Shown: positions 26,353 to 35,550, numbered from the stretch's first letter. The stretch: DNA of 64,000 nt from Ruegeria lacuscaerulensis (GCF_013034685.1 NZ_WQGO01000002.1:496001-560000), one strand, 5' to 3'. The notes: a model not told the origin generated them from the sequence alone. Numbers and translations are program-made.

Positions 26353-27165
26353 TCAGGCTAGTTGATGCCAGGGTGTCCGCGGAAGCGGCATCCGTGTCGC
26401 AATACTAGTCTGTAGCTGTGCTGCAGTTGCCCTCAGCGCGTCGATTACAAATTCGCGCCGGTTGTCGATCAGGGCGGATGCGAAATGTGGGATTGTCAGC
26501 GACGCGATAACGGATTGATCCGCACCGTGACGGATGGGCGTTGAAATCTCGCTGATCGCGTTGCTTTCAGGGCTGCTAAGCGAAATATAGTTCTGCTCGG
26601 CACAGATTGCTGCTTGATCGGAAAACTCCTGAAGTGCGTCTTCGCTTTCGCCGGGCACGATGCTGCGAAGAAAGGTTAACCGGTCGTGTTCGCGCGCAAA
26701 ATCTGAGAGAAAACATGCGCCGACCGAGGTCGGAAACACGGGGGTGGTGTATCCAACCTGAACCGTGACCCCATAGTTCTGCGAAGATGAAACGCTGTTG
26801 ACGACGATCAACTCTTTTTTGCCATTAGGTACCCAAAGGTGGTTGGACAGCTCAATTTCCTCGGCCAACCGATTCATATACGGCTCGGCCAGTTCGGCCA
26901 GTTTGCCGTTATCCGTGCGGTCGCCGCCCAGCAAAGCCAACTTACCTGTCAATTTGAACAGATCGCCTTCTTGCCGCTCAATGTATCCGCGTTCTTCCAG
27001 CACGATCATCATGCGAAAGATCTCGTTTTTCGACCGCCCGATTCCCTGCGCCAGTTGCGACAGGGTAGGGGAAACGTCCGAAAGCGAAAGAAACTCAAGA
27101 ATATCCAACCCCTTTTCCAGTGCGGGGGCGGAGTATTTTTGAAGTTTCGTTTTTTGCTCGGACAT
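26353..27165 (-). CDS. IclR-family regulator beside a sugar ABC operon
   Basis: 270-residue IclR-family protein with an N-terminal winged helix (about residues 10-75, LSQLAQGIGRSKNEIFRMM) and a C-terminal effector domain (about 85-255). The ATG at 27165 begins MSEQKTKLQKY; an upstream start lacks family similarity. It lies downstream of the ribose-type ABC operon on the same strand but after a strong terminator (27193-27225), so it is expressed by read-through or its own promoter. It probably controls that operon; the ligand is unknown. Confidence 0.85.
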   Translation of the reverse strand: MSEQKTKLQKYSAPALEKGLDILEFLSLSDVSPTLSQLAQGIGRSKNEIFRMMIVLEERGYIERQEGDLFKLTGKLALLGGDRTDNGKLAELAEPYMNRLAEEIELSNHLWVPNGKKELIVVNSVSSSQNYGVTVQVGYTTPVFPTSVGACFLSDFAREHDRLTFLRSIVPGESEDALQEFSDQAAICAEQNYISLSSPESNAISEISTPIRHGADQSVIASLTIPHFASALIDNRREFVIDALRATAAQLQTSIATRMPLPRTPWHQLA

Positions 27166-27192
27166 GGGCGGAACCTTTTCTTGTAGCTTTCC

Positions 27193-27225
27193 CAAAAAAA
27201 ACAGCAGGGGCGCAAGCCCCTGCTT
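27193..27225 (-). terminator. Intrinsic terminator after the sugar-binding protein gene
   Basis: Read on the minus strand, a 9-bp G+C-rich stem with a TTGC loop is followed by a run of eight T. It ends the ABC operon transcript before the IclR gene. Confidence 0.9.
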
Positions 27226-27278
27226 GTCCGGCCGGCCATCCCGACAGGGAGGAGAAAGGAAACCGGCCTGAACGGTCC

Positions 27279-28235
27279 TTACAGGCCGTTCTTCTTCAGG
27301 ACGTCACCAGCATTTTCCGAAGTGATCGCCTCGGTGCCCATGACAACCGATTTTGGAACGTCTTCACCTTTCAGATGCTTCAGTGCCTGACGCAGGCCTT
27401 CTGCACCGGGGGTCGGGTACAGGAAGGTGGCCGACAGCTCGCCATTGGCAACCCAAGTCACGCCTTCGCCCGGAAGCGCGTCAACACCAATGAAGATGAT
27501 GTCATCGGCACGGCCTGCGTCTTTGGCTGCCAGATATGCACCATAGGCCATCGGGTCGTTGTGGCCGTAAACCATTGTGATGTCTTCATAGTTACGGAGG
27601 GCGGTCGACATGATGTCATAGGCCTGATCCTGCTTCCAGTCGCCCGACTGTTGATCCAGCAGGAAGGTAACGCCTTCTTCGCCCTCAAAGGCTTCGTGGA
27701 AACCGTTGGCGCGGTCGTGCGCGGCTTGCGTGCCCAGACCCCCCCAGATTTCTACGATAGTGCCTTTGGCAGCGCCCGCGCCACCCAGCTGGTCCAACGC
27801 GAACTTGCCCGCCTCGCGGCCGATCAGTTCGTTGTCGCCGCCAACCCACTGAACGAATTTGTCGGTGTCGACGTTACGGTCCAGAACAAAGACGGGGATG
27901 CCCGCGTCAGTGGCTTGTTCGACCACACCGGTCAGACCGGCGGATTCTTTCGGCGAGATCAGGATCGCGTCAACTTCCTGACGGATAAAGTTTTCGACGT
28001 CGGCAACCTGCTTTTCGGTGCGGTCGTTTGCGTCGGCGATGATCAGCTCGACATTGTCGTGTAGGTCGGCCTCGGCGCGCAGGTCTTTGTTGAACTGGAC
28101 ACGCCAGGGTTCAACCGTTGTCACCTGCGAGAAACCGATCACATAGTTGTCAGCCGCCAGTACCATCGAGGCCGAAAACGAAGTTGCGAGCGCGGTGGCA
28201 GCCATCAGGCTCTTGCCAAATGTTCTTCTTTTCAT
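27279..28235 (-). CDS. Sugar ABC transporter substrate-binding protein (RbsB-like)
   Basis: 318-residue periplasmic-binding protein of the ribose/galactose family (peripla_BP_4 type). A signal peptide is visible with likely cleavage after VLA near residue 27. The mature part begins with the IGFSQVTTVEPWRVQ strand-helix typical of the family and has a VYGHNDPMAYG hinge segment. An AAGGAG site precedes the ATG. It is the last transport gene, after the ATPase and permease, and is followed by a strong terminator. The sugar bound is not evident. Confidence 0.9.
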   Translation of the reverse strand: MKRRTFGKSLMAATALATSFSASMVLAADNYVIGFSQVTTVEPWRVQFNKDLRAEADLHDNVELIIADANDRTEKQVADVENFIRQEVDAILISPKESAGLTGVVEQATDAGIPVFVLDRNVDTDKFVQWVGGDNELIGREAGKFALDQLGGAGAAKGTIVEIWGGLGTQAAHDRANGFHEAFEGEEGVTFLLDQQSGDWKQDQAYDIMSTALRNYEDITMVYGHNDPMAYGAYLAAKDAGRADDIIFIGVDALPGEGVTWVANGELSATFLYPTPGAEGLRQALKHLKGEDVPKSVVMGTEAITSENAGDVLKKNGL

Positions 28236-28288
28236 AGTCTACTCCTTAGTCATGATGCGGGTTACTCCAATGTTCCCGCGTTCTGATT

Positions 28289-28325
28289 GCTCTGACCTTG
28301 GTCCGCCAAGATTCGAGGTCAGAGC
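28289..28325 (-). promoter_or_regulatory. Intercistronic hairpin at the permease/binding-protein junction
   Basis: A perfect 10-bp inverted repeat (28289-28298 with 28316-28325) covers the stop codon of the permease gene, just upstream of the binding-protein gene. Such hairpins often shield binding-protein mRNA from decay; that role is inference. Confidence 0.5.
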
Positions 28326-29605
28326 CTCCTCCCTCTGCCCAGGCGCTCTTTCGCCATGACAAAGATCTCTTCAAATCGCCCTTCCTGAAGCAGGACGGCG
28401 ACCACGATGATGATGCCCTTCAGCACCAGCTGCGTGTTACTGTCGATGTTGTTCAATTGCAGGATGTTGCTGAGGAAGCCAAAGATCAGGACCCCAACGA
28501 ATGTTCCCATGATTGCGCCGCGTCCACCCATCAGACTGGTGCCGCCGATGACCACGGCCGCAATCGCGTCCAGCTCCAAGCCAAGACCGGCATCCGGTTT
28601 GCCCTGGCGGAACTGCGCCACATACAACACCCCAGCCAGCGCGGACAAACCGCCCGCCAGCGCATAGGTGATGATCTTGTTGCGGCCCACATTGATGCCA
28701 GCCAGACGCGCGGCCTCTTCATTGCCGCCGATAGCCATCAGATAGCTGCCGAAGGTGGTGAAACGGGTGATCAGGAAAAAGATCAGCAGGACGGCAAGGA
28801 AGAACAGGCCCGGCACGGGTAGAACACCCCACAGCAATTGACGCAGCACTTCGAAATTCTCGGTCGCGTTGCTGCCGGTGTAGACCGGATAGACAGCGGT
28901 ATCCTGCCCGGCAATCACACGCGCCAGACCCAGCGCACCCACCATCATTGCAAGCGTCACGATAAAGGGTTGCAGGCGGCCATAGACGATCAAGGCGCCA
29001 TTTACTGTCCCCATCACGGCCCCAATGCAGGGCACCACAATCAGCACAGCCAAGACGCCAAACTTGGGCATCACCTGACCGGCCAGCCAAACCATCACAC
29101 CGATGGCAATTGCAGCGGCAACAAGACGGCTTAGCATCCGTGACGGCGCGCTTGTGGTGGCCGCTGTGTCCGAGGTGCGGTTCAGGTTGCTTTGCACGAA
29201 ATAAATCAGGGCGGCGATGGCTACAAACAGGACGATCCCGGTGGCAGGCACGCCAAAATAGCTTGCCGCGGTCCATCCTTCTTGCGTCAGCAACATCGCG
29301 CATATCACGGTACCCAGCGCCATGACGGACCCGACAGACAGGTCGATACCAGCGATAAAAATCACCATCGTCATGCCCACCGCCACAATGCCCGTGACCG
29401 AGACCTGACGCAGGATGTCTGTCAGGTTGCCCAGCGACAGAAAGATGTTGTTGCCCTTGGACGAAACCGGTGAGGTCAACGCCCCGAACAGGATCAGAGC
29501 AACCAGGCCCCAGTAGAGTTTCGTCTTGTTCAGCAGCCGCATGAACACCGCGCCCGAGGTGCGGTTTTGTTCTAAGGTTGGGCTATTGGGTTCCATAACA
29601 GTCAT
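28319..29605 (-). CDS. Sugar ABC transporter permease (RbsC-like)
   Basis: 428-residue inner-membrane protein of the BPD_transp_2 family with about ten membrane helices. Family motifs include GIVAVGMTMVIFIAGIDLSVGS near residue 70 and GLELDAIAAVVIGGTSLMGGRG in the C-terminal half. It is longer than RbsC (about 320) because of an extra hydrophobic segment around residues 110-170. It lies between the ATPase and binding-protein genes. The ATG is at 29605. Confidence 0.9.
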   Translation of the reverse strand: MTVMEPNSPTLEQNRTSGAVFMRLLNKTKLYWGLVALILFGALTSPVSSKGNNIFLSLGNLTDILRQVSVTGIVAVGMTMVIFIAGIDLSVGSVMALGTVICAMLLTQEGWTAASYFGVPATGIVLFVAIAALIYFVQSNLNRTSDTAATTSAPSRMLSRLVAAAIAIGVMVWLAGQVMPKFGVLAVLIVVPCIGAVMGTVNGALIVYGRLQPFIVTLAMMVGALGLARVIAGQDTAVYPVYTGSNATENFEVLRQLLWGVLPVPGLFFLAVLLIFFLITRFTTFGSYLMAIGGNEEAARLAGINVGRNKIITYALAGGLSALAGVLYVAQFRQGKPDAGLGLELDAIAAVVIGGTSLMGGRGAIMGTFVGVLIFGFLSNILQLNNIDSNTQLVLKGIIIVVAVLLQEGRFEEIFVMAKERLGRGRRL

Positions 29606-29632
29606 GTCTTTTCTCGATTAAGGATCAAGCGC

Positions 29633-31183
29633 TTAGCGGAATTGCATCGCAAGTGCTTTGATCGAATCCACGGTCATTTCGTCGCGCGAAAGCTCTCCGG
29701 CCATCTGGCCCTCACACAGCACGATCATGCGGTCGCAGACAGCCATGAACTCGGATAGTTCCGAGCTTGCGAACAAGACCGAGATGCCTTGATCTGCCAG
29801 CCGTCCAACCAGATCGTAAATCTCGTCCTTGGCACCAATGTCGATGCCACGGGTAGGCTCATCCAGCAGCAGTACACGCGGTTGCGTCGCCAACCATTTG
29901 CCCAAAACGACCTTTTGTTGGTTGCCCCCACTCAGCTTTCCGACCGGGTGATCCGGCCCTGTGGCCGCCACTTTCAGTGTTTCGATCGCCTTCAACGCCT
30001 GTTTGCGCTGCTCGACGTCCGAGTACCGCCCAAATCGCGATTGCAAAGGCATCAGCGGCAGCGCCACATTCGATGAGATTGACCGTTCGAGCAACAGCCC
30101 GTTCCCCTTGCGGTCCTCGGTGATCAGCGCCAGCCCGTTGCGAACCCCGTCTTGCGGTTTAACCGGGCGCAGCGGTTTGCCTTCCAGCGTGATCTGCCCG
30201 TGATAGTTCCCGCCGCGCGCGCCGAATAGTGTTTCCAGAAGCTCGGTGCGACCGGCTCCTAGCAGGCCACCAATGCCCAGCACTTCTCCGCGTTTGAGGT
30301 CGAACGACACATCTTCCAAAACTTTGCGGTTACCGGTCCAGGCCAACAGGTTCGCGACCTGCAGAACCACTTCGTCTTGCGCCGGGTTCTGGCGTTCAAC
30401 GGGGTTAATCTCAACCGTGCGGCCAACCATCATTCGGATTAGTTCGGCGGATGTTGTCTCGGATGCCAGACGCGTTCCGATCAAGTCACCATCGCGCAGA
30501 ACCGTGACCCGATCCGAGATTTCGAACACCTCATCCATCCGGTGAGAGATATAGACGACCGCGACGCCCTGCAGCGCCAGATCGCGCACGACTTCCATCA
30601 GAATATCGGCTTCAGCCTGCGACAGGGCCGAGGTCGGCTCATCCATGATCAGCAATCGCGCATTCATCAGCAGTGCGCGTGCGATCTCAACCAGTTGTTG
30701 TTCTCCGACACGCAGGTCTTTGACCGGGGTGTCGATATCCAGTGTGAATCCGAACCGCGATAGGGCCTGCCGTGCCTTCTGCCTCAGAGCCTTGCGGTCG
30801 ATGAAGGTGCCGAATTTTCGCGGCTCATGCCCCAGCAAAACATTTTCGGCCACCGTCATTTCGGGGATCAGGCTCAGCTCCTGATGCATGATGACGATAC
30901 CGTGCTGTTCCGCATCGCGCGGCGAGTCGAACGTGACGGTTTCCCCGTCAATCTGGAACGTTCCGAATGTCGGCTTCTGTACGCCGCTGATGATCTTGAC
31001 CAGCGTGCTTTTCCCGGCACCATTCTCACCCATGAGAGTGTGGATTTCACCGCCGTCAAAAACCAGATCGACGTCTCGGAGAACGGATACACCGGAAAAC
31101 GACATACCAATCCCGCTGAGGGACACGGTAATCTGACTTTCGGTTCCTTGTTGCGCCCGAAGCGCCGACTCTTGCTTCGCCAT
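29633..31183 (-). CDS. Sugar ABC transporter ATP-binding protein (RbsA/MglA-like)
   Basis: 516-residue ATPase with two tandem nucleotide-binding domains, as in ribose and galactose importers. The first has Walker A GENGAGKST and Walker B LLIMDEPTSALS; the second has a degenerate Walker A (GLLGAGRTEL), the signature LSGGNQQK and LLLDEPTRGID. I chose the ATG at 31183 (MAKQESALRA), with a GGGAGG site, over upstream in-frame starts. It is the first gene of the operon. Confidence 0.92.
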   Translation of the reverse strand: MAKQESALRAQQGTESQITVSLSGIGMSFSGVSVLRDVDLVFDGGEIHTLMGENGAGKSTLVKIISGVQKPTFGTFQIDGETVTFDSPRDAEQHGIVIMHQELSLIPEMTVAENVLLGHEPRKFGTFIDRKALRQKARQALSRFGFTLDIDTPVKDLRVGEQQLVEIARALLMNARLLIMDEPTSALSQAEADILMEVVRDLALQGVAVVYISHRMDEVFEISDRVTVLRDGDLIGTRLASETTSAELIRMMVGRTVEINPVERQNPAQDEVVLQVANLLAWTGNRKVLEDVSFDLKRGEVLGIGGLLGAGRTELLETLFGARGGNYHGQITLEGKPLRPVKPQDGVRNGLALITEDRKGNGLLLERSISSNVALPLMPLQSRFGRYSDVEQRKQALKAIETLKVAATGPDHPVGKLSGGNQQKVVLGKWLATQPRVLLLDEPTRGIDIGAKDEIYDLVGRLADQGISVLFASSELSEFMAVCDRMIVLCEGQMAGELSRDEMTVDSIKALAMQFR

Positions 31184-31700
31184 CACAGCGCCTCCCTTCG
31201 CCGATCTTAACGATTCACCGCAAAACGGTTTCATATACAAAACCACAGGCTTCAACAAAACGTCAAGAAGTATTTTGGACGGTGCTTCAAGCAGCGAATT
31301 ATCGGTGTTGTCGTACCGGTTTTGACTCAGTGTGGACGCTGGTTGTCTGCAGTCGGCGTTTAGTATAAGTATAAGAAAAAGCTATCTAATTTTACTGTTT
31401 AGGCAAAAAATCATGCTGCGCATTTTCGCATCCTAGGTCCGCATTGGTCAGATAGTTGCCCGAAGCGGTGCTGCTCAGGTGATCCAGAATAGAAACCGTT
31501 TCACCAGTAAAGATAGAGTCGGGTTTTAGAAGAAGGATGAGCCCCGCTACGATGCCACAGGTGGCCTATCTTCATCCATCCGTCGGGCACGTCTAGGACA
31601 AAGGCTTCGGTTGCTCGATCCCAATCGAAATGGCTAGGCAGAAATTCTTAAACAACACCTTAGAGGACAACCTTCCGCGGGCGCAATCTGCCGAGCGTTT
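31184..31700. other. Sugar ABC operon upstream region
   Basis: 517 bp with no convincing gene. A markedly A+T-rich patch at about 31361-31411 could be part of a promoter. It also contains the 3' flank of the inositol-monophosphatase-family gene; no clear terminator was seen. Confidence 0.45.
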
Positions 31701-32516
31701 TCATAAGATGTTCTTGCGTAGCACTGTGGCGAGTTCGGAATTGCTCGCAATCAGGGACCCAGTCGCCAGAATGTCGGTGTTTGGCCAAAGGGGTTGAACC
31801 AATCCTCCGGCCTCGCGGACCAGTAGCAGCCCGGCGGCGATATCCCAAGCGCCAAGGTTGCGCTCCCAATAGCCCTCAACGCGGCCTGCGGCAACATAAG
31901 CCAGATCAAGCGCCGCCGCGCCGCCGCGTCTGATCCCTGCGCAGCTCGGCATCAGCCGTTCGATATCCGCCAATGCAGCTTTCAGATACGTCACCCGCGC
32001 GCCAGCAGGGACCCCGGTGGCAAAAAGTGCGTTTTGTGTGTCGCTCTCGCCGCTGACCCAAATGCGTCCACCGTTCAGATAGGCCCCGGTCCCACGTTCG
32101 GCAGAAAATACCTCGTTCTTTGTTGGGTCGCACACAAGGGCGGCGACGATTTCGTCTTTGTCGCACAGCGCGATTGAGATAGCCCAATGCGGAATGCCCT
32201 TCACGAAGTTCGTCGTGCCGTCCAATGGATCAACAACCCAGTGCAAGTCGGTTCCTTGACCGAGGCGGCTGCCCGTTTCCTCGCCCAGCCAGCCGTAGTC
32301 CGGGTAGGCACTGGTCAACTTCCGGGCGATCTGTGCCTCGGCCTCGCGGTCGGCCTGTGAGACGAAATCGCCCTTGGTCTTTTGTTCGACCTGCAGCGCG
32401 TCGCGGTTTGCAAAGGCTTGCTGCAAGCCGGCCGTGGCGCTTAACGCGGCGTCGGCCATGGCCGTCAAATGGTGCGACGCGTTTGACGGAAGCCAGTGTT
32501 GTATGTCCAGCACCAT
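31701..32516 (-). CDS. Inositol monophosphatase family protein
   Basis: 271-residue Mg-dependent sugar-phosphatase-fold protein. All metal motifs are present: WLGEETG (metal-binding glutamates), DPLDGTTNF (aspartates) and WDIAAG near the C-terminus. The family includes inositol-1-phosphatase, CysQ-type 3'-phosphoadenosine phosphatases and fructose bisphosphatases. The ATG at 32516 lies 3 nt from the stop of the upstream dehydrogenase, so it is probably the last gene of the large minus-strand cluster. There it could release a free polyol from a phosphate ester, but the substrate is unknown. Confidence 0.87.
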   Translation of the reverse strand: MVLDIQHWLPSNASHHLTAMADAALSATAGLQQAFANRDALQVEQKTKGDFVSQADREAEAQIARKLTSAYPDYGWLGEETGSRLGQGTDLHWVVDPLDGTTNFVKGIPHWAISIALCDKDEIVAALVCDPTKNEVFSAERGTGAYLNGGRIWVSGESDTQNALFATGVPAGARVTYLKAALADIERLMPSCAGIRRGGAAALDLAYVAAGRVEGYWERNLGAWDIAAGLLLVREAGGLVQPLWPNTDILATGSLIASNSELATVLRKNIL

Positions 32517-32518
32517 GG

Positions 32519-33499
32519 TCAATCCCGGGCAAACCTGATCCGATGGCAAAGCGTTGATGAGGCGTCCAAAATCGCCTCATAGCTTTGTGGCAGATCGTCA
32601 AATTCCGTCTCACCCGAGATGAGAGCATCCAGAACCGGGTCTGCAAGTAGGTCGATGGCTTTACGCAGCCGTTTTCCATAGGTCCAGCGTGCGGCCATAT
32701 GGGCCGGAATACGCCCGACCTGACTGCTGATTATCCGCAGGCGTTTGCGATGAAAGGCGCCCCCCAGTGGCACGGTGGTGGGTTGGGTGCCGTACCAGCT
32801 GGTTTCGACGATGGTGGCTTCGACCCCGGCTGCGGCGATTGCGGTCGCCAGCCCCGCAGATGTGGCCGAGCTATGGATCACCACATCGGAATTCTGCGGT
32901 ACCTGATCGGGGTGCGCAAAGTCGCAACCCAACTGCTGCGCAATTGTGGCTCTGTCGGGGTTGGTGTCGACAAGGCAGACCTCGGTTCCGGGCATGCGGG
33001 CGTAGAGATACCCCGTCAGGGCCCCGACTACCCCAGCCCCGACGATTGTAACGCGGCTACCGGCGCCGAGCCCCGCGTCCCACAGAACGTTCAGTGCGGT
33101 TTCCATGTTGGCGGCAAGCACGGCACGGGCGGGAGGGACCGATGGAGTGATTGGGATGGCCGCAGATGATGGCACGCTGAACTGCGTTTGGTGCGGATGC
33201 AGGGCAAAAACGAGCTCTCCTGCCCGAGGGCCGGACTGAATGCTTCCGACGGCGGCATAGCCGTATTTGACAGGGAATTCGAAACTGCCTTCCTGAAAAG
33301 GGGCGCGCATCGTGTCGAACTCGGCCTTAGGAACCTGCCCGCGAAACACCAAACGCTCGGTCCCGCGACTGATGCCGGAATATAGCGTCTTGATCCGTAC
33401 GCCGTCGGGACTGTCGCCAAGGACCGTGTCCAGAAGCGCGGGTTTTCCGGCTTGGGTGATCCACAACGCGCGGGCCGTTTGGTCTGAATTGGCTTGCAT
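32519..33499 (-). CDS. Medium-chain dehydrogenase, BchC-like, lacking the usual zinc cysteine
   Basis: 326-residue medium-chain dehydrogenase/reductase. In place of the canonical catalytic-zinc cysteine motif it has YSGISRGTERLVFRG, the pattern of BchC (bacteriochlorophyllide dehydrogenase) and its relatives. The Rossmann motif VGAGVVGALTG is present. The ATG at 33499 has an AAAGG site. It is the ninth gene of a ten-gene minus-strand cluster. No other bacteriochlorophyll gene is near, so a chlorophyll role is unlikely; oxidation or reduction of a pathway intermediate is more plausible. Substrate unknown. Confidence 0.82.
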   Translation of the reverse strand: MQANSDQTARALWITQAGKPALLDTVLGDSPDGVRIKTLYSGISRGTERLVFRGQVPKAEFDTMRAPFQEGSFEFPVKYGYAAVGSIQSGPRAGELVFALHPHQTQFSVPSSAAIPITPSVPPARAVLAANMETALNVLWDAGLGAGSRVTIVGAGVVGALTGYLYARMPGTEVCLVDTNPDRATIAQQLGCDFAHPDQVPQNSDVVIHSSATSAGLATAIAAAGVEATIVETSWYGTQPTTVPLGGAFHRKRLRIISSQVGRIPAHMAARWTYGKRLRKAIDLLADPVLDALISGETEFDDLPQSYEAILDASSTLCHRIRFARD

Positions 33500-33539
33500 G
33501 GTGTGCCTTTGATCTTCGGGTTTGTGCCGGGGGCCGCTG

Positions 33540-34361
33540 TCAGTTTGTGTGGACGGCGGCCCGGCAGGGCAGGGGGTATGGCTTGATCTGCGCAGAGGCG
33601 GGTTCAAATGCGCAATCGAACAGCACATCCGAGCCCAGCCCATAGACATCCGTCCGGGGCCGCAGCGCCTGAGATAGACGCTCGACTGGAGAGGTGGTCA
33701 GGCCCTGTGGCCCGGCGCCGATCAGCAAGGGCGCGACGGCGACATGTAGGTGGGTCAACAGATTTGCCTCAAGGAATTTGGCGATGGTGATGCCACCGCC
33801 TTCGATCAGGATGCGGTTCAATCCCCGCTGCTGCAAGGCATTCAGGATTTGTGCGGGTGAAATCCAATGGGTGCACGGCAGTGTAATCACCTCGACATGA
33901 TCGGGACGGGCTTTGTCGACGGACTGGATGACAATGCAATGCGCTGACCTGTCTTGCATCAACCCGATATCGTCCGGCATGCGCCCGTTTGGATCGATGA
34001 TCACGCGGACGGGGTTCTCACCTTCGACCATGCGCACGGTCAGACGAGGATTGTCGTGAAGAGCTGTCTTGACCCCGATCACAACCGCATCGGACAGCGC
34101 CCGCAGACGGTGCAGATGGACAAGGCCATCCTTGCCCGAGATATCTTTGGCATCGCCCGATACGGTGGCAATGCGCCCATCCAGCGACTGCCCAATCTGA
34201 CCAATGACCTGGCCACTGGACTTCGGTTGCGCCAGAGCGCCATAGATCGAAAGGGCCTGCTTTTCGCCTTCGCTCCAATCGGGGTCGCATAAGCATCCGT
34301 GACCGGCACGGACAGACAAGATACGGTCCCAGACCTTGGGTGTTACGTCAACGTCCTGCAT
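33540..34361 (-). CDS. RibD C-terminal-domain reductase, stand-alone
   Basis: 273-residue protein with a RibD_C (dihydrofolate-reductase-like) domain at about residues 50-250: GQIGQSLDGRIA, HLHRLRALSDAVVIGVKTAL and the loop ILIEGGGITIAKFLE are diagnostic. There is no N-terminal deaminase domain; the first 45 residues match nothing I recognise. Family members use NADPH to reduce the ribosyl chain of pyrimidine intermediates or to act on pterins. A GGAGA site precedes the ATG. In a cluster with a pterin-synthase homologue it may act on a GTP-derived compound, but this is inference. Confidence 0.83.
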   Translation of the reverse strand: MQDVDVTPKVWDRILSVRAGHGCLCDPDWSEGEKQALSIYGALAQPKSSGQVIGQIGQSLDGRIATVSGDAKDISGKDGLVHLHRLRALSDAVVIGVKTALHDNPRLTVRMVEGENPVRVIIDPNGRMPDDIGLMQDRSAHCIVIQSVDKARPDHVEVITLPCTHWISPAQILNALQQRGLNRILIEGGGITIAKFLEANLLTHLHVAVAPLLIGAGPQGLTTSPVERLSQALRPRTDVYGLGSDVLFDCAFEPASAQIKPYPLPCRAAVHTN

Positions 34362-34391
34362 CGTTATCTCCGTATTCCGGCTTGCCGTTGT

Positions 34392-35171
34392 TCATCTTGG
34401 GACCGCCAGATGATCGGTATGGCCGATGAAACCAAGCGTCTGGGACAGTGTCTTTTGTCGGGCGGCGGCCCAATCCTGGGCCTCGTCCTTGCCAACCTCA
34501 TGCGCGGCCTGTGCAATTCCGGCCAACAGCTTGGCGTGCAGCGTGGTGTCCTCAGCACCAAGTTGCCAGGGGCTTTGGGCCGAACTGACCGCATAGCCAT
34601 CTGCCGCGCAAACCCTTGCAAAGCGTGATCCGGCTTCGGGGCCAAGTGCTAGTCCCAGCCCCTTGTCGGTTCGCTGGTGCTGGTTAAAGGCTTGGGTGAC
34701 GCCCTCGTCGTGTGGGTCTGCGGGGGACCAACGCATCACGCCGTCATAGTTGAGCGCCGTGTAAACCGGAATACCGGCTGCGCTGGCCCACTTGACTAGA
34801 GCGTCCACCCAGCTTTCGGGCATCAGGTCGAATAGGGCCGAAGCTGTGATCAATCCGACCCGGTTTAGATCAAGACCGTCGATGCGGCTCAGATCGCATT
34901 GCACGCACTGCGCGTTGGGATGCCGCGAGGCCGCGATACGCAACAGGGCCGGATCATTGTCGACAAACCGCCAGTTGAGATCCGAAAATCCGGCATTGGC
35001 AAAGGCGCGAGCGGTTGAACCCGTGCCGCTGCCAAGATCAAGGATCGTCATCCCCTCAGCGACACAGCCCGCAGCACGCCGCAGCAGATCCTGATCCCGA
35101 GACCGGTGATCGACCGGTTCCCGCAGGCTGAGCCAGTCGGGTTCAAAGCCGATTTCAGAGGTCTGCTTCAT
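34392..35171 (-). CDS. SAM-dependent methyltransferase (class I)
   Basis: 259-residue protein with the SAM-binding motif ILDLGSGTGSTARAF near residue 45, followed by an acidic loop (FVDNDPALL). The core resembles class I methyltransferases, with a mostly helical C-terminal part. The ATG at 35171 lies inside the 3' end of the pterin-synthase homologue (17-nt overlap), indicating coupling; a longer in-frame reading is the antisense-frame continuation through that gene and is rejected. The acceptor is unknown. Confidence 0.8.
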   Translation of the reverse strand: MKQTSEIGFEPDWLSLREPVDHRSRDQDLLRRAAGCVAEGMTILDLGSGTGSTARAFANAGFSDLNWRFVDNDPALLRIAASRHPNAQCVQCDLSRIDGLDLNRVGLITASALFDLMPESWVDALVKWASAAGIPVYTALNYDGVMRWSPADPHDEGVTQAFNQHQRTDKGLGLALGPEAGSRFARVCAADGYAVSSAQSPWQLGAEDTTLHAKLLAGIAQAAHEVGKDEAQDWAAARQKTLSQTLGFIGHTDHLAVPR

Positions 35172-35550
35172 ACCACCCACGCGCGACATGGCTTTCGTGT
35201 AGCTGCACGCGGATACGCTTGAGGCGACCTTTGTCGCCAAGCCCTCTTGTCTTTGCGACATCGCGTAACTGTTCCCAGATATGGTGGCAAAGGAATTCGG
35301 TTGTAGTGATCTTGCCTTTGAAGGCAGGCACCTCGTCCAGATTAGTATAGCGCAGCGGGGCCAGCGTCTGGGCCAGGGCCTCGGTGGCCAGGCCGATATC
35401 GACGACCAGACCGTTTTCGTCCAGATCGGCGGTGTAAAAAGCGGCATCCACGACAAATGTGGCCCCATGCATCCCCTGAGCGGGGCCAAACACGGGCGAG
35501 GGCAAGGAATGTGCGATCATCACGTGGTCGCGGACTTCAACAGCAAACAT
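35155..35550 (-). CDS. 6-pyruvoyl-tetrahydropterin synthase family protein with altered zinc motif
   Basis: 131-residue T-fold protein of the PTPS/QueD family. Aligned to the family, the first zinc histidine is in VMIAHSL, but the usual His-Gly-His motif reads GMHGATF, so one of three zinc ligands is alanine. Also seen are LVVDIGLATEAL (for the usual MVxDF region), LRYTNLDEVP, TTTEFLCHHIW and the C-terminal catalytic-glutamate region VQLHESHV. No catalytic cysteine is obvious. The protein is therefore an atypical member that may bind zinc differently or catalyse another step on a GTP-derived pterin. Its 3' end overlaps the methyltransferase gene. Confidence 0.82.
   Translation of the reverse strand: MFAVEVRDHVMIAHSLPSPVFGPAQGMHGATFVVDAAFYTADLDENGLVVDIGLATEALAQTLAPLRYTNLDEVPAFKGKITTTEFLCHHIWEQLRDVAKTRGLGDKGRLKRIRVQLHESHVARGWYEADL

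Noticed and set aside
27120..28064. Long plus-strand frame opposite the sugar-binding protein
   Set aside because: Antisense shadow of a well-supported gene; no ribosome binding site or family match.
32519..33499. True bchC of a photosynthesis cluster
   Set aside because: No bacteriochlorophyll, carotenoid or puf genes are present around it.
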